Source of the DNA: Methanosarcinales archaeon Met12 | GTDB taxonomy: Archaea > Halobacteriota > UBA148 > JAJOKI01 | Length of the DNA: 64,000 nt | Assembly (NCBI GenBank): GCA_002813105.2 | Contig: CP017966.2 | Span: forward strand, 186,001 to 250,000 | Direction of reading: 5' to 3' | Part shown: positions 32,911-42,412 of the stretch, piece by piece | How positions within the stretch are numbered: the first letter of the stretch is position 1 | Layout: the number at the start of each line of letters is the position of its first letter | Translations under genes and position numbers: made by a program | The notes under the pieces: model-generated | Databases searched by the model: none | Seen by the model: the letters and a program-made list of their open reading frames with translations, nothing else | What the model was told of the DNA's origin: nothing

Positions 32911-33816
32911 TCAACTCAACATTTCCAGTAGCTTACATGCCTGACATGTGGTGTTAGTCGTTGGTTCACCGCAGATACTACACTGCCTGAGGTCTGCCTG
33001 CATCCATTCCCTTCTCAACGTCTCGGACATTTTTTCAAAACTTCGCATTAACGCGTATTTGGTGCCCGGGTGTTTTGTCTCAAAGTCGTTCAGCATCTCC
33101 CGTATCTCTCCCCTCATCGACCGGCCCGTATACGGGCATTCATCGAAGTTTACGGGCAATTCGTCGAGTAGTGCATAAAGGCCTACCTCTTTTTCTGGAA
33201 TGTTTCTCAACGGCTTTATTCGCGGAATTAAACCTGGTTGAACTCTTGCTGGAACGAGTCTTGCCAGCCGATCGACATCACCGCGCAACAAATTTAGCAG
33301 TACTGCCTGTGCCTCATCATCCAGATTATGCCCTGTTGCCACTTTGGTGGCGCCCAACGTCTTGGCAGTCTTGTTTAATAAAACCCTTCTGAATACACCA
33401 CACAGAGAGCATGGTGTTAGACCTGTCCCTTGCTCCATCATCTTATCCAGCGTTGCCCCATATTTCTCGACAAATGATACGATGGTGAGCGGTATCCCAA
33501 TCGCTTTGCAGGCCTCTTTTGCTGTTTTGATCGTTTTTGCACGATATCCTTTGATTCCCTCGTCAACCAATATGGCAGTCAGCTGAATATCGGGGCGCTT
33601 GCCAAATAAGGACTCCAATATATGCAGCGTAACAATGCTATCCTTTCCCCCACTTAGTGCAACCGCGATGGTGTCGTTTTTTTCTATCATCCTGTACCTT
33701 CGGATGACGCTCTTGGTCTTGCGCTCGACATCGTCCTTGAAATGGCTCTTGCATAGGTGCATGCCAGAATATCGTTGATGAATGACTGCCGGACTGTTAC
33801 ACTTATCGCATTTCAT
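32911..33816 (-). CDS. ncs6: tRNA 2-thiolation enzyme, Ncs6/TtuA family
   Basis: A 301-residue ATP-pyrophosphatase. N-terminal zinc finger MKCDKCNSPAVIHQRYSG, PP-loop ALSGGKDSIVTLHIL, the catalytic cysteines in GLTPCSLCGVFRR and in FDECPYTGRSMR, GHNLDDEAQAVLLNL, and a C-terminal zinc finger CSICGEPTTNTTCQAC. It 2-thiolates U34 (or U54) of tRNA, with a bound Fe-S cluster. It lies 28 nt downstream of the SAM synthetase gene on the same strand, probably one operon with it and dacZ. Confidence 0.93.
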   Translation of the reverse strand: MKCDKCNSPAVIHQRYSGMHLCKSHFKDDVERKTKSVIRRYRMIEKNDTIAVALSGGKDSIVTLHILESLFGKRPDIQLTAILVDEGIKGYRAKTIKTAKEACKAIGIPLTIVSFVEKYGATLDKMMEQGTGLTPCSLCGVFRRVLLNKTAKTLGATKVATGHNLDDEAQAVLLNLLRGDVDRLARLVPARVQPGLIPRIKPLRNIPEKEVGLYALLDELPVNFDECPYTGRSMRGEIREMLNDFETKHPGTKYALMRSFEKMSETLRREWMQADLRQCSICGEPTTNTTCQACKLLEMLS

Positions 33817-33844
33817 CTGGTTCCCATATTTTTATCCGCTAAAT

Positions 33845-35038
33845 CTAAAACGTCTTTAGCTTCCCTTCCACAACCATCTCCGTGATCTTCGTGATGTCTG
33901 ATAACCGTTCATCGAACACGCCTTTGACCTTGGATTTAATCGATTTCATACTGGTGCCCTTTTCCAGTATGATTTGCGCGCTTGCGACCTTGGGGTTGTC
34001 GATCGACTGCCCGATTTGAGATAGAATGCGCACGTATATCTCCTCAATGCCATCGACGATTTCCACTACATCGTGTGCTATCTGGGTAGATAATAAATTA
34101 TATATCTTGCCAACGTGATTTACTGGATTCTTGCCGCTGGAAGCTTCCATGCTCATCGGCCGATTTGGTGTGATCAACCCATTACAGCGATTGCCCCTGC
34201 CCACAGAACCATCATCACCCATCTCGGCCGACGTCCCGGTCACAGTGAGATACACAGAACCGGTCTCATAATTATCTCCTGTATTGACGGCCACCGATAC
34301 ATCGCGGTTGGTGTATTTTTTTGCGACATTCAAAATATATTCTGCCAATTCTTGTTTTATCGCCACATAGTGATCAATATCATCCACATATCTGGATACG
34401 AAACCGTCTGCAACCGTCAGGCTGATATTATCTCCTTTCCGCAACCCCATTACCTTGATATCCTCTCCAGTTGCCAATTGTTTTTTCCTAAAATCGTTCA
34501 TCACAGCCCGCTCTACGTTATATACGATCATTTCGGTTTCCGATAAGGGAGCATGACCCACTCCGATGGATGTGTCATTTGCCTTGGGGATGCCGTCACG
34601 CTCAAAAATATTTACAAGGTCCACAGAGCCCTGCCCCAACCGCTGCTCTAAGACTATGTGTGATGGCTTTATATTTTTAATAGTACTTGTTAGATACTCT
34701 CCTGCAGCCTCAAGGGCGATTTCTCCAACAGGTATCTTTTCATTGCCGATGTATGCGGTGGCTCTACCGCTCAGCAGGATATACAACGGTTTTATCACGT
34801 CCCCTCCACCGTAGACAGGGGATGCCTCGCCGCCGACCAATTCAACTTGATCGGTATTATGATGCAATATCCTACCAAACCGCTTTAGATACTCATTCGA
34901 TAGCGTACGGCTGACTGCCTCTGCGATTCCATCACATATCGAATCTGGATGGCCTATTCCTTTTCGCTCTACCAGCTCGATCTCCTGCCGTTCTACTGGC
35001 GTCTGGATAATATTTTCTATTCTGATATTCCTGTTCAT
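33845..35038 (-). CDS. mat: S-adenosylmethionine synthetase, archaeal type
   Basis: A 397-residue archaeal [23 protein letters not shown] is the N-terminal signature, [39 protein letters not shown] and [20 protein letters not shown] follow. It makes S-adenosylmethionine from methionine and ATP. The ATG at 35038 follows AGAGG by 5 nt and gives the normal family length; an earlier in-frame Met would add 33 residues with no support. It lies 43 nt downstream of dacZ. Confidence 0.96.
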   Translation of the reverse strand: MNRNIRIENIIQTPVERQEIELVERKGIGHPDSICDGIAEAVSRTLSNEYLKRFGRILHHNTDQVELVGGEASPVYGGGDVIKPLYILLSGRATAYIGNEKIPVGEIALEAAGEYLTSTIKNIKPSHIVLEQRLGQGSVDLVNIFERDGIPKANDTSIGVGHAPLSETEMIVYNVERAVMNDFRKKQLATGEDIKVMGLRKGDNISLTVADGFVSRYVDDIDHYVAIKQELAEYILNVAKKYTNRDVSVAVNTGDNYETGSVYLTVTGTSAEMGDDGSVGRGNRCNGLITPNRPMSMEASSGKNPVNHVGKIYNLLSTQIAHDVVEIVDGIEEIYVRILSQIGQSIDNPKVASAQIILEKGTSMKSIKSKVKGVFDERLSDITKITEMVVEGKLKTF

Positions 35039-35081
35039 CAAAACCTCTATATAGATACTGGATGTTATAAGTTGCGATAAT

Positions 35082-35933
35082 TTAACTCCTGTGTGAAAAT
35101 CGGATGGTTGGTGCGATTTCGGCGATTTGCAATCCATCCTTATATATTCTTACTATCCCGCCACTTTGAGATACTGTAATGGCGATCGCCTGCGTATCAC
35201 GGGTTATCGCTGCTGCTGCGACATGGCGCCCTCCCAATCCTTTCTGGACCCGTATGTCTCTTGCATCGATATCTAAATATCTGCCTGCTGCCAAAATATG
35301 CCCGTCCTCACGGACGATAAATACTCCGTCTAACTGCGCAAAATTCTTGGCTGACTCCACATTATCAGGGATTGTTATATCTCTGTTTTTATCTTCATGT
35401 CCGTGATATGGATTAAGCGTCATCTGGTGCGACCGTTTGAGAACTTCATCCGAGTCTCCCAGAATAAAGGCAGTTCCAATGCGTTTGTCCTCTTTCCCTT
35501 CATATCCTATTTCCAGCGCCAGCCTCAAAACAGCCCGTATCACTTCTGGATTTGCTCTGTCTGCGCTTTTATCTATTTCCTTGATAACGCCCTCTCCTCT
35601 GACATCACATACTGTGATCGCGTCGAGTGAATTCCCTCCAACGATGCCGACCACCACATCATCCGCTTTGATACTCTCCTCAACATATGCGCCCAGGACG
35701 GCACCCCGCATTTTGTCGATTCTGGTGGATGCCCTAGAAAGCAGATTGATGACCAGATCATCACGAATGCCCTCAATGCCGCCTTCTATCTGGCTGATTA
35801 CGACGGGAATCTTCGTCTTGAGGTCTTTTTGCACATATTTCTCATCGACGATGATGATTGCAGCGGCACCAATTTTATTTGCCAATCTAACTGCGGCTTT
35901 GCCAATCTCGAGTTTGATATCTTTTTTCTTCAT
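35082..35933 (-). CDS. dacZ: Diadenylate cyclase (DisA_N/DacZ)
   Basis: About 283 residues. The C-terminal half is a DisA-N diadenylate cyclase domain: LDGVFIVREDGHILAAGRYL (DGA-type motif, here DGV), GLGGRHVAAAAITRDT (RH motif) and VSQSGGIVRIYKDG. It makes cyclic di-AMP from two ATP; in euryarchaea c-di-AMP controls osmolyte and potassium balance. The N-terminal domain (VRLANKIGAAAIIIVDE) resembles the pyruvate-kinase-like domain of archaeal DacZ. ATG 35933 or GTG 35942; with the TATA at 35972 the longer form would be leaderless. It heads a run with mat and ncs6. Confidence 0.9.
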   Translation of the reverse strand: MKKKDIKLEIGKAAVRLANKIGAAAIIIVDEKYVQKDLKTKIPVVISQIEGGIEGIRDDLVINLLSRASTRIDKMRGAVLGAYVEESIKADDVVVGIVGGNSLDAITVCDVRGEGVIKEIDKSADRANPEVIRAVLRLALEIGYEGKEDKRIGTAFILGDSDEVLKRSHQMTLNPYHGHEDKNRDITIPDNVESAKNFAQLDGVFIVREDGHILAAGRYLDIDARDIRVQKGLGGRHVAAAAITRDTQAIAITVSQSGGIVRIYKDGLQIAEIAPTIRFSHRS

Positions 35934-35971
35934 CCCTCTCACTTGTTCTGATTGATTTGTTCTATTTTATG

Positions 35972-35992
35972 TTATATAGTTAAGCTATATAA
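35972..35992. promoter_or_regulatory. Symmetric TATA region between divergent dacZ and the aconitase-like genes
   Basis: TTATATAG-TTAAG-CTATATAA is a perfect 8-bp inverted repeat with a 5-nt spacer. Each arm is a TATA box for one direction: about 30 nt to dacZ and about 40 nt to the hydro-lyase gene. Expression of the two sides would be mutually exclusive, or a dimeric regulator could bind here. Confidence 0.6.
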
Positions 35993-36030
35993 GAAATGTG
36001 TAACATTATCACAATGAGGGCTGTGATTTT

Positions 36031-37290
36031 ATGGACAGGACAATGGCAGAAAAAATACTTTCGGATAAACACGGGGCTGATGTCTCAACAGGTGACATCG
36101 TCATCGTTCCAGTTGATTTCGTATTCTCTCACGATGGCACCATGCCACTTGCGATTCAGCAAATGGAAGCTGGACTATCGACGCGTAAGGTATACGACCC
36201 ATATAAAGTGGCCGGTGTGTGCGACCATGCATCTCCTTCCCCAAGCGAAAAAGCGTCCAATGTTCACATTTTCATGCGCAAATTTGCAAAGGAGAACAAA
36301 ATGCCATATTTCTTCGAGAACGGCGATGGGATCTGCCATCAGATCGTCGTGGAGAAATTCGCCGCACCAGGGAAGATCATCATAGGGGGGGACAGTCATA
36401 CGTGTACGCATGGCGCACTTGGTGCATTCGCCACCGGGATGGGGAGCACTGACATAGCTGCAATTATGGCATATGGCAAGACGTGGCTTAGAGTTCCTGA
36501 ATCATTTAAAATTGAGGTGACAGGGACGCCACCAAAGCATGTGTACTCCAAGGACGTAATGCTGCACATAATTGGAGAGATAACCGCAGATGGTGCCACA
36601 CATATGTCCATGGAATTTTTAGGGGATGCGGTGGATGCCATGAGCGTGGAATCCAGGCTGACGATGTCCAACATGGCCATCGAAGCGGGAGCTGTAACGG
36701 GCTTGTGCCAGGCGGATTCAAAGGTAAGGGCATTTCTTGAATCTCATAAAAGAGGGCAGGATTACAGACCACTCGCTCCTGACAAGAATGCGACATATGC
36801 CGATGAAATCATCGTCGAGGCCGAACAGATGGAACCGATGGTCGCATACCCGCACCGGGTGGATAACGTTGCCCCAGTAACGCAGTTTGAGGGAGTTGAC
36901 GTCGACCAGGTGTGCATAGGTTCGTGTACCAATGGGAGGATGGAAGACATGCGCATCGCAGCTCAAATATTAAAGGGAAAGAAGGTGGCAGAAAATACGC
37001 GATTGGTCGTGTATCCTGCCAGCAGAGATATTCTGATTCATGCGATGGAGGAGGAGTTCATAAAAACCATGGCAGAGGCGGGTGCTGCAATCTGCCCCCC
37101 TGGATGCGGCTTTTGTATAGGGAGAACCGTGGCACTTGGGGACGGCGAGGTTGCATTATCTACCCAGAATAGAAACTTTAAGGGCAGAATGGGCAACGAC
37201 AATGCAGAAATATATCTTTGCAGTCCTGCTACTGCGGCAGTCAGTGCGATAACGGGCAAAATAACCGACCCGAGGGACGTGGTGATATAG
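36031..37290 (+). CDS. Aconitase-family hydro-lyase, large subunit
   Basis: A 419-residue LeuC/HacA-type subunit. It has VCDHASPSPSEKASN, GGDSHTCTHGALGAFATGMGSTD, and the [4Fe-4S] cysteines in CIGSCTNGRMEDMRIAA and CPPGCGFCIG. The family isomerises isopropylmalate, homocitrate or citrate through a dehydration-rehydration. The small subunit and an isocitrate-dehydrogenase-like enzyme follow in the same operon. Substrate is uncertain; see the small subunit. Confidence 0.93.
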   Translation: MDRTMAEKILSDKHGADVSTGDIVIVPVDFVFSHDGTMPLAIQQMEAGLSTRKVYDPYKVAGVCDHASPSPSEKASNVHIFMRKFAKENKMPYFFENGDGICHQIVVEKFAAPGKIIIGGDSHTCTHGALGAFATGMGSTDIAAIMAYGKTWLRVPESFKIEVTGTPPKHVYSKDVMLHIIGEITADGATHMSMEFLGDAVDAMSVESRLTMSNMAIEAGAVTGLCQADSKVRAFLESHKRGQDYRPLAPDKNATYADEIIVEAEQMEPMVAYPHRVDNVAPVTQFEGVDVDQVCIGSCTNGRMEDMRIAAQILKGKKVAENTRLVVYPASRDILIHAMEEEFIKTMAEAGAAICPPGCGFCIGRTVALGDGEVALSTQNRNFKGRMGNDNAEIYLCSPATAAVSAITGKITDPRDVVI

Positions 37291-37803
37291 ATGAAGCGCA
37301 AAGGAAAAATTCTGCGAATATTTCCAAAGGACACCAACACAGATGAAATCATCGCAGGGAAATACAAATACGATGAACTTGACCTCGAGAAGCTTGCAGT
37401 TCACACCTTTAAGTCGATCGATCCGTCATTTTATGCCGATGCCTCGAAGGCGAAGAACCCTTTGATAGTTGCAGCCACTAATTTTGGATGCGGGTCGTCC
37501 AGAGAACAGGCACCGCAAGTCCTCAAGACATGCGGTATCTCGTGTATAATCGCCGAATCTTTTGCGCATATCTTTTACAGAAACTGTTTCAACATCGGTC
37601 TGCCACTAATCGAGTGCAAGGACATGATAAAAAAAGTCGCGCAGGGAGATGTGGTAGTGGTCGACTTTGACTTGGGCGTAATCCGCAATATAACGAAAAA
37701 GGAGGAATACTGCTTCAAACCAATCCCGAGATTCATGCAGGAATTGCTTGAGGCAGGGGGCATTATGCCATATCTAAGGTCGCATGGAGGGTATCGTGAC
37801 TAA
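37291..37803 (+). CDS. Aconitase-family hydro-lyase, small subunit
   Basis: A 170-residue LeuD/HacB-type swivelling domain with [28 protein letters not shown] and [17 protein letters not shown]. It starts directly after the large subunit stop. The loop that sets substrate range in methanogen enzymes (YLRT in homoaconitase, YLV-type in isopropylmalate isomerase, as I recall it) reads YKYD here (residues 25-28), so neither assignment is safe and citrate/isocitrate is possible. Confidence 0.92.
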   Translation: MKRKGKILRIFPKDTNTDEIIAGKYKYDELDLEKLAVHTFKSIDPSFYADASKAKNPLIVAATNFGCGSSREQAPQVLKTCGISCIIAESFAHIFYRNCFNIGLPLIECKDMIKKVAQGDVVVVDFDLGVIRNITKKEEYCFKPIPRFMQELLEAGGIMPYLRSHGGYRD

Positions 37804-38836
37804 AAAAGTGGCGGTAATCAGAGGCGATGGAGTGGGGCCAGAACTCGTCGATGTGGCTATTGCCATCTTAGATGCTACCGGTTCAGATATCGAGTTGATC
37901 ATGTGCGATGCAGGCGCCGAATGGTGGGATAAACACGGTGGAGATTCGCTGATACCAGATGATACATGGAGCATACTTCAAGAGAGCGATTCATGTTTCA
38001 AGGGACCGACCACAACGCCAGGCGGGGCAGGGTCACCCAAGAGCGTGGCGGTTTCCATCCGCCAGAAGTTTGACCTGTATGCAAACGTCAGACCGATCAA
38101 AACATTTCAAAACACCCCGAAGCCGCTGGGCGATGTCGATTTTGTTTGCGTGCGAGAGGGGACCGAGGGGCTTTACAGCGGTTCTGAAACTCAGGTAGAT
38201 GAGGACACATACGTAGCGCATAGAATAATCACGAAATCCGCATGCAGAAGGATTGCCAGATATGCATTTGATGAGGCGACCCGCAGAAAGTGGGATACCG
38301 TGGTGGCAATTCACAAAAGCAACATACTAAAACTGACATGCGGGGCATTTTTAGAGGCGGTCAATGACGTAGGAAAAGAGTATCCAGACATTGAGATATG
38401 GGATTACCATGTCGATAATATGGCACAGCAACTCATCAAGAATCCGCAACTTTTCAACCAGAAGGTTCTATTGTCCACCAATATGTTTATGGATATACTC
38501 AGCGAGGAGTGTTCTGCCCTTGTTGGAAGCATTGGCCTGATTTATTCAGCGAATATCGGGGACTCCTATGCGATGTTCGAACCCGCGCATGGGTCAGCTC
38601 CCAAATACAAAGGCATGGATAGAGTAAATCCAACCGCAACCATACTCGCAGGTGCGTGGATGCTCGATTATATGGGAGAGAAAGATAAAGCCGATGCGAT
38701 CTTCAAGGCGACGGAAGAGGTAATTGCAGATGGCAAAAAGGTCACCTATGACCTTGGCGGAAACGCAAAACTCAGCGAGATGGCGGACGAAATCGCCAGG
38801 CGCATGGAATCGAAACCGACTAAATCGAAGATTTAG
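37796..38836 (+). CDS. Isocitrate/isopropylmalate dehydrogenase family enzyme, probably isocitrate dehydrogenase
   Basis: About 346 residues, NAD(P)-dependent beta-decarboxylating dehydrogenase. Motifs: [69 protein letters not shown] and the C-terminal [20 protein letters not shown]. The Ser-x5-Arg substrate loop and YANVRP favour isocitrate over isopropylmalate. A GTG start has GGAGGG 4 nt upstream and overlaps the small subunit gene. The last codons, P-T-K-S-K-I-stop, lie inside a mini-palindrome, so the element supplies the native C-terminus. Confidence 0.88.
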   Translation: MTKKVAVIRGDGVGPELVDVAIAILDATGSDIELIMCDAGAEWWDKHGGDSLIPDDTWSILQESDSCFKGPTTTPGGAGSPKSVAVSIRQKFDLYANVRPIKTFQNTPKPLGDVDFVCVREGTEGLYSGSETQVDEDTYVAHRIITKSACRRIARYAFDEATRRKWDTVVAIHKSNILKLTCGAFLEAVNDVGKEYPDIEIWDYHVDNMAQQLIKNPQLFNQKVLLSTNMFMDILSEECSALVGSIGLIYSANIGDSYAMFEPAHGSAPKYKGMDRVNPTATILAGAWMLDYMGEKDKADAIFKATEEVIADGKKVTYDLGGNAKLSEMADEIARRMESKPTKSKI

Positions 38837-38864
38837 ACGGAGCCATAATTCTTCGAATTGTGGC
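38816..38864. repeat. Double mini-palindrome across the stop codon of the isocitrate-dehydrogenase-like gene
   Basis: First hairpin CCGACTAAATC-GAA-GATTTAGACGG (38816-38840), second GCCATAATTC-TTC-GAATTGTGGC (38842-38864, one mismatch). The stop TAG falls in the first. The first hairpin and its flank match polB 3947-3974 almost base for base (CCGAYTAAATC...GATTTAGACGGAG), while the second hairpins differ in sequence but keep the stem-loop. Confidence 0.88.
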
Positions 38865-38880
38865 ACTTTCCTGAACCAAC

Positions 38881-40161
38881 TTACTCCTTCTCTTCTCCAT
38901 TTCTACCAGCATCTTTTTTGACGATGGGCTCGAACATGAAGTACTTCTTAACATAACTCTTCAGCTCTTCATCGGATATGCATGAGCGTCTGGTTTCATC
39001 GTCATACAGTTTCTGAATATCCTGGTGAATGGCCTTTATGCGCATGTCATTTTTGTCAACTTTTGCATTAACATGCATCAGTTCGGACAGGGCGTCTTCA
39101 ACCTTCATTCGTATTACTTCAGTTCCAGAGGAATCACCTATCAGCAGCTCCCTTTTCCCACCAACGAGCTCTGGTGGAAACGGCTCGTATGTAAATGGAT
39201 TCTTGATAACCCCTGCTGTGTGGATGCCACTTTCATGGGCAAAGATATTCCTGCCGACTACTGCCTTATTTCTGGGAACCCTGATTCCAACTTCTTTCTC
39301 CATATATCTCGCAAATTCTACGAGGCATTTGAGGTTGTATTTCTGGAAACCCTCAACACGGTATGCCAAAAACAACAATATTTTCTCCAATTCTGCGTTG
39401 CCCGCTCTTTCGCCTATGCCCAAAAATGTCAGATTTGACCAATTGGCGCCATACCAGTATCCTGCCAATGTATTGGCTATGCCGAGACCGAAGTCATCGT
39501 GGATGTGTGTCTCTATGTTTACAACCCCTGCATCTTTAAGCCGCTTGATTATAGTTGGAATTCCATATGGAACATCCAGTTCAGGAAATGGTAATCCAAA
39601 GTTTAGCGTATCACAAATTCGAATGAGGATATCGGGGGACCTTTCTATAATCTGCTCAACAAGTGGAATCACAAATCCAGTCATATCTGCTCTTGTGATG
39701 TCCTCGAAATGACACCTAACTTTCAGACCGTGATCAATTGCATAGTCCAGCGCAGCTAAATATTTCTCTTCAGCCTCTTCCCTATTTTTTAAACTCATCT
39801 TGTCGAAGATGTGTACATCCGAGATGGACATCAATATCCCGATTTCTCCTATACCATCCATATTCAGGGCTAAATCTATATCCGCTGGAACTGCCCGCGC
39901 CCACGCCGTGACTTCCGGATGTTCATAGCCGCGATCCAGCATTTCTCTGGCTGCGACGCGGTCCCGTTTGTTATACAGGAAAGTTTCGATTTTCTCGATG
40001 CCGATTTCGTGCAGCCATTCATATACCTTCAGTCTATGGGACGTTTTAAACACGATGCCTGGCATTTGCGCTCCATCTCGTATGGTACTATCGCTTATTT
40101 TAACCTCGACGTCACCTGGTAACTTGATTTTTGGCATATCTTCATACGTTCTGTACATCAT
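38881..40161 (-). CDS. Alpha-isopropylmalate/homocitrate synthase family; possible Re-citrate synthase
   Basis: A 426-residue HMGL-like TIM-barrel enzyme. It has VKISDSTIRDGAQMPGIVF (catalytic R and metal D), RCHFEDITRADMTG, IRICDTLNFGLPFPELD, ETHIHDDFGLGIANTLAG (metal HxH) and GERAGNAELEKIL. It lacks the long C-terminal leucine regulatory domain of LeuA. The family joins acetyl-CoA to a 2-oxo acid: oxaloacetate (Re-citrate synthase), 2-oxoglutarate (homocitrate) or pyruvate (citramalate). Because it is convergent with an aconitase-type and an isocitrate-dehydrogenase-type gene, citrate formation is plausible. Not certain. Confidence 0.85.
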   Translation of the reverse strand: MMYRTYEDMPKIKLPGDVEVKISDSTIRDGAQMPGIVFKTSHRLKVYEWLHEIGIEKIETFLYNKRDRVAAREMLDRGYEHPEVTAWARAVPADIDLALNMDGIGEIGILMSISDVHIFDKMSLKNREEAEEKYLAALDYAIDHGLKVRCHFEDITRADMTGFVIPLVEQIIERSPDILIRICDTLNFGLPFPELDVPYGIPTIIKRLKDAGVVNIETHIHDDFGLGIANTLAGYWYGANWSNLTFLGIGERAGNAELEKILLFLAYRVEGFQKYNLKCLVEFARYMEKEVGIRVPRNKAVVGRNIFAHESGIHTAGVIKNPFTYEPFPPELVGGKRELLIGDSSGTEVIRMKVEDALSELMHVNAKVDKNDMRIKAIHQDIQKLYDDETRRSCISDEELKSYVKKYFMFEPIVKKDAGRNGEEKE

Positions 40162-40218
40162 CTCATCACAATTACCTTAGAATGCACATAAAATTAACTA
40201 AGATAGCGTGATATATGG

Positions 40219-40758
40219 ATGCTCATGGGACAAATAGTGGTTCTTCGGCTGGGACACAGACCAGAGCGCGACCAGCGGATGACGACGCATGTCGGACTGA
40301 CGGCACGGGCCTTTGGCGCAAATGGCATGCTTATCGCCGCCCAGGACAGGTCGATCGAAAAAAACATAGACGACATTACCAGACGATGGGGCGGAAAGTT
40401 TTTTGTCAGAAGCGGCATTAAGTGGAAGAACGAGGTTATGGAGTGGAAGGGGCGCGGAGGAAGGGTCTGTCACCTCACCATGTACGGCATCAATTTGCCA
40501 GATGTTATTGACGATGTTCATGCAGCAGGGGATATCTTGGTCGTAGTTGGCGCTGAAAAAGTTCCAGCTGAAATTTATAGTATGGCAGACTGGAATATCG
40601 CGATAGGAAATCAGCCGCATTCTGAAGTGGCGGCACTGGCAATTTTTCTGGATCGACTGCAGAAGGGGAGGGAGTTAAGCCGTGTGTTTGAGGGCGGAGA
40701 ACTCCAGATCGTTCCAAGGGAGAGAAATAAAGAGGTACGCAGGGTTTCTCATGAATGA
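40219..40758 (+). CDS. trm56: tRNA (cytidine(56)-2'-O)-methyltransferase
   Basis: A 179-residue SPOUT enzyme of the aTrm56 family: VVLRLGHRPERDQRMTTHVGLTAR at the start, then GGRVCHLTMYGINLPDV, ILVVVGAEKVPAEIYSMADWN and NIAIGNQPHSEVAALAIFLD, the trefoil-knot SAM site. It methylates the ribose of C56 in the T loop, found in almost all archaea. ATG 40219 or 40225. It overlaps the following ATP-grasp gene by 8 nt. Confidence 0.95.
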   Translation: MLMGQIVVLRLGHRPERDQRMTTHVGLTARAFGANGMLIAAQDRSIEKNIDDITRRWGGKFFVRSGIKWKNEVMEWKGRGGRVCHLTMYGINLPDVIDDVHAAGDILVVVGAEKVPAEIYSMADWNIAIGNQPHSEVAALAIFLDRLQKGRELSRVFEGGELQIVPRERNKEVRRVSHE

Positions 40759-41851
40759 TATACGACGGATACTCATCATAGGAAACAATACTCGCCATAT
40801 CGCTTGTTCGGCAAAAAGAGCAGGATACACCGTCTACGTCATCGATCATTTTGGAGACGTGGACGTCAGGCGATGTGTCGATGGAGTGATCGTTTTAGAT
40901 TCGCACTGCGATATATCGGATTCGAAGCTGAATGAGCATATAAAGGCGTCTGACGTGGATGCGGTGGTATTGGGCGCGGGCTTCGAAACGAGGAGAGTGA
41001 ATCTATCTGAAAAGATATTATTGGGCAACGACCCGGTTGTAGCGAACAGAGTATCTGATAAAGAATGGTTGGCAAAAGAGCTAAATAAATTGGGCATACC
41101 CCATCCGCGCATTTACGCCAATGGAAATATCGAGTATCCCGCCATCATAAAACCAAAACAAGGCATGGGCGGGCGCTTGTGTCGGATTATTCATGAGGGG
41201 GATGTCCCTCCAGATTATATAGCGCAGGAATGTCTGGTTGGCAATTTTGCCAGTGTTTCAGTACTGTCTACTGAGGATGATGCCATATCGCTGGCTGTAA
41301 ACGAGCAGTTGATAGGAGTACCATGGTTGGGAACGGCGTTTCCGTTTCGCTATTGTGGCAATATCACTCCCTTTAATGATGAACACGGTGATGAAATGCG
41401 TCAAATTGCAGAGGGAATAATACTCCATCTGAGACTAATTGGCTCGAATGGTGTGGACTTTATAATCACAAAGGACGGACCAGTCGTACTCGAAGTGAAT
41501 CCAAGGTTTCAGGGCAGCCTGGATACGGTCGAACTTGCTACTGGCGTCAATCTGTTTGACGCACATGTGCAGGCAATATCAGGCGTCTTAAAGCGGAATG
41601 TAAAAGCACAATGCTTTGCAACTAAGATGGTGGTCTTTGCCACGGATGATATGATAGTCAGGACGAGTTTGGACATCGATGGAATAGCAGACATTCCACA
41701 TATCGGAAGTAAAATATGTGCTAGAGCTCCCATCGCCACTGCTCTCGGAACAGGCATCGACAGAAAGAGTGCACTTCATGCTGCGATGAAAAAGGCGCTG
41801 ATGATAAGGACGCAAGCCCCAAGCATCCCATCGAGACATGGACAAGTTTAA
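40751..41851 (+). CDS. ATP-grasp ligase, possibly cofactor biosynthesis
   Basis: A 366-residue ATP-grasp protein. RILIIGNNTRHIACSAKRAGY is a PurK-like preATP-grasp domain, YPAIIKPKQGMGGRL the glycine-rich ATP loop, and GPVVLEVNPRFQGSLDTVELATG the metal-binding C-terminal core. Such ligases join a carboxylate to an amine or thiol. Proximity to the fwd operon makes a role in methanofuran or methanopterin assembly (like tyramine-glutamate ligase MfnD) tempting, but the protein is longer than MfnD and the substrate is not shown by sequence. It is co-translated with trm56. Confidence 0.8.
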   Translation: MNDIRRILIIGNNTRHIACSAKRAGYTVYVIDHFGDVDVRRCVDGVIVLDSHCDISDSKLNEHIKASDVDAVVLGAGFETRRVNLSEKILLGNDPVVANRVSDKEWLAKELNKLGIPHPRIYANGNIEYPAIIKPKQGMGGRLCRIIHEGDVPPDYIAQECLVGNFASVSVLSTEDDAISLAVNEQLIGVPWLGTAFPFRYCGNITPFNDEHGDEMRQIAEGIILHLRLIGSNGVDFIITKDGPVVLEVNPRFQGSLDTVELATGVNLFDAHVQAISGVLKRNVKAQCFATKMVVFATDDMIVRTSLDIDGIADIPHIGSKICARAPIATALGTGIDRKSALHAAMKKALMIRTQAPSIPSRHGQV

Positions 41852-41902
41852 GGCTATTCAGTTGTATAACAATAATAACAATAGAGAGTAAAAAGGCAAC
41901 AG

Positions 41903-42412
41903 GTGATTGGTTTGATATCGTTGAAGAATGCAGTAACTCGCGCATATATCACAAAACTGATTGGGGAGGAGGGCATCCCAATGATCGAAAAGATGCCCGA
42001 AGGCGAAGTTACCGATGTGGAAATATCGAAAATAACAGGCGTAGCCTTAAATTTAGTTAGGCGATCTCTATTCATTCTGTATGAGAATCGATTGGCAGAA
42101 TATCGGCGAGAGCGGGATAAGGACAGTGGATGGCTTACATACCTATGGCGTGTCGATTTGCACAATATCGAACAGGCCATGGAGTTGGAACTGCGAAAAT
42201 TGTTAAATAACCTTCAGAAAAGGTTGGCATCAGAAAAAGGAAACATGTTCTACGTGTGTACTGAAAATTGTGGGCGGTTTTTATTCGATCTGGCGGCAAA
42301 GACAAATTTTGTATGCCCATTTTGTGGTGCGCCGCTCGAGTTTGAGGATAATACGAAGGCCGTAACTGCACTCGAAAAACATATCGCTGAAATACAGGCG
42401 GCGTGTGCATGA
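41903..42412 (+). CDS. tfe: Transcription factor E, alpha subunit
   Basis: A 169-residue archaeal TFE. The N-terminal winged helix (VTRAYITKLIGEEGIPMIEKMP to VRRSLFILYENRLAEYRRER) is followed by YLWRVDLHNIEQAM, a coiled linker and a C-terminal zinc ribbon with CTENCGRF and CPFCGAPL. It helps TBP/TFB open promoters. Start is GTG 41903 or UUG 41912. Its stop overlaps the start of the FrhB-like gene (ATGA), so this general factor is co-expressed with C1 genes. Confidence 0.95.
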   Translation: MIGLISLKNAVTRAYITKLIGEEGIPMIEKMPEGEVTDVEISKITGVALNLVRRSLFILYENRLAEYRRERDKDSGWLTYLWRVDLHNIEQAMELELRKLLNNLQKRLASEKGNMFYVCTENCGRFLFDLAAKTNFVCPFCGAPLEFEDNTKAVTALEKHIAEIQAACA

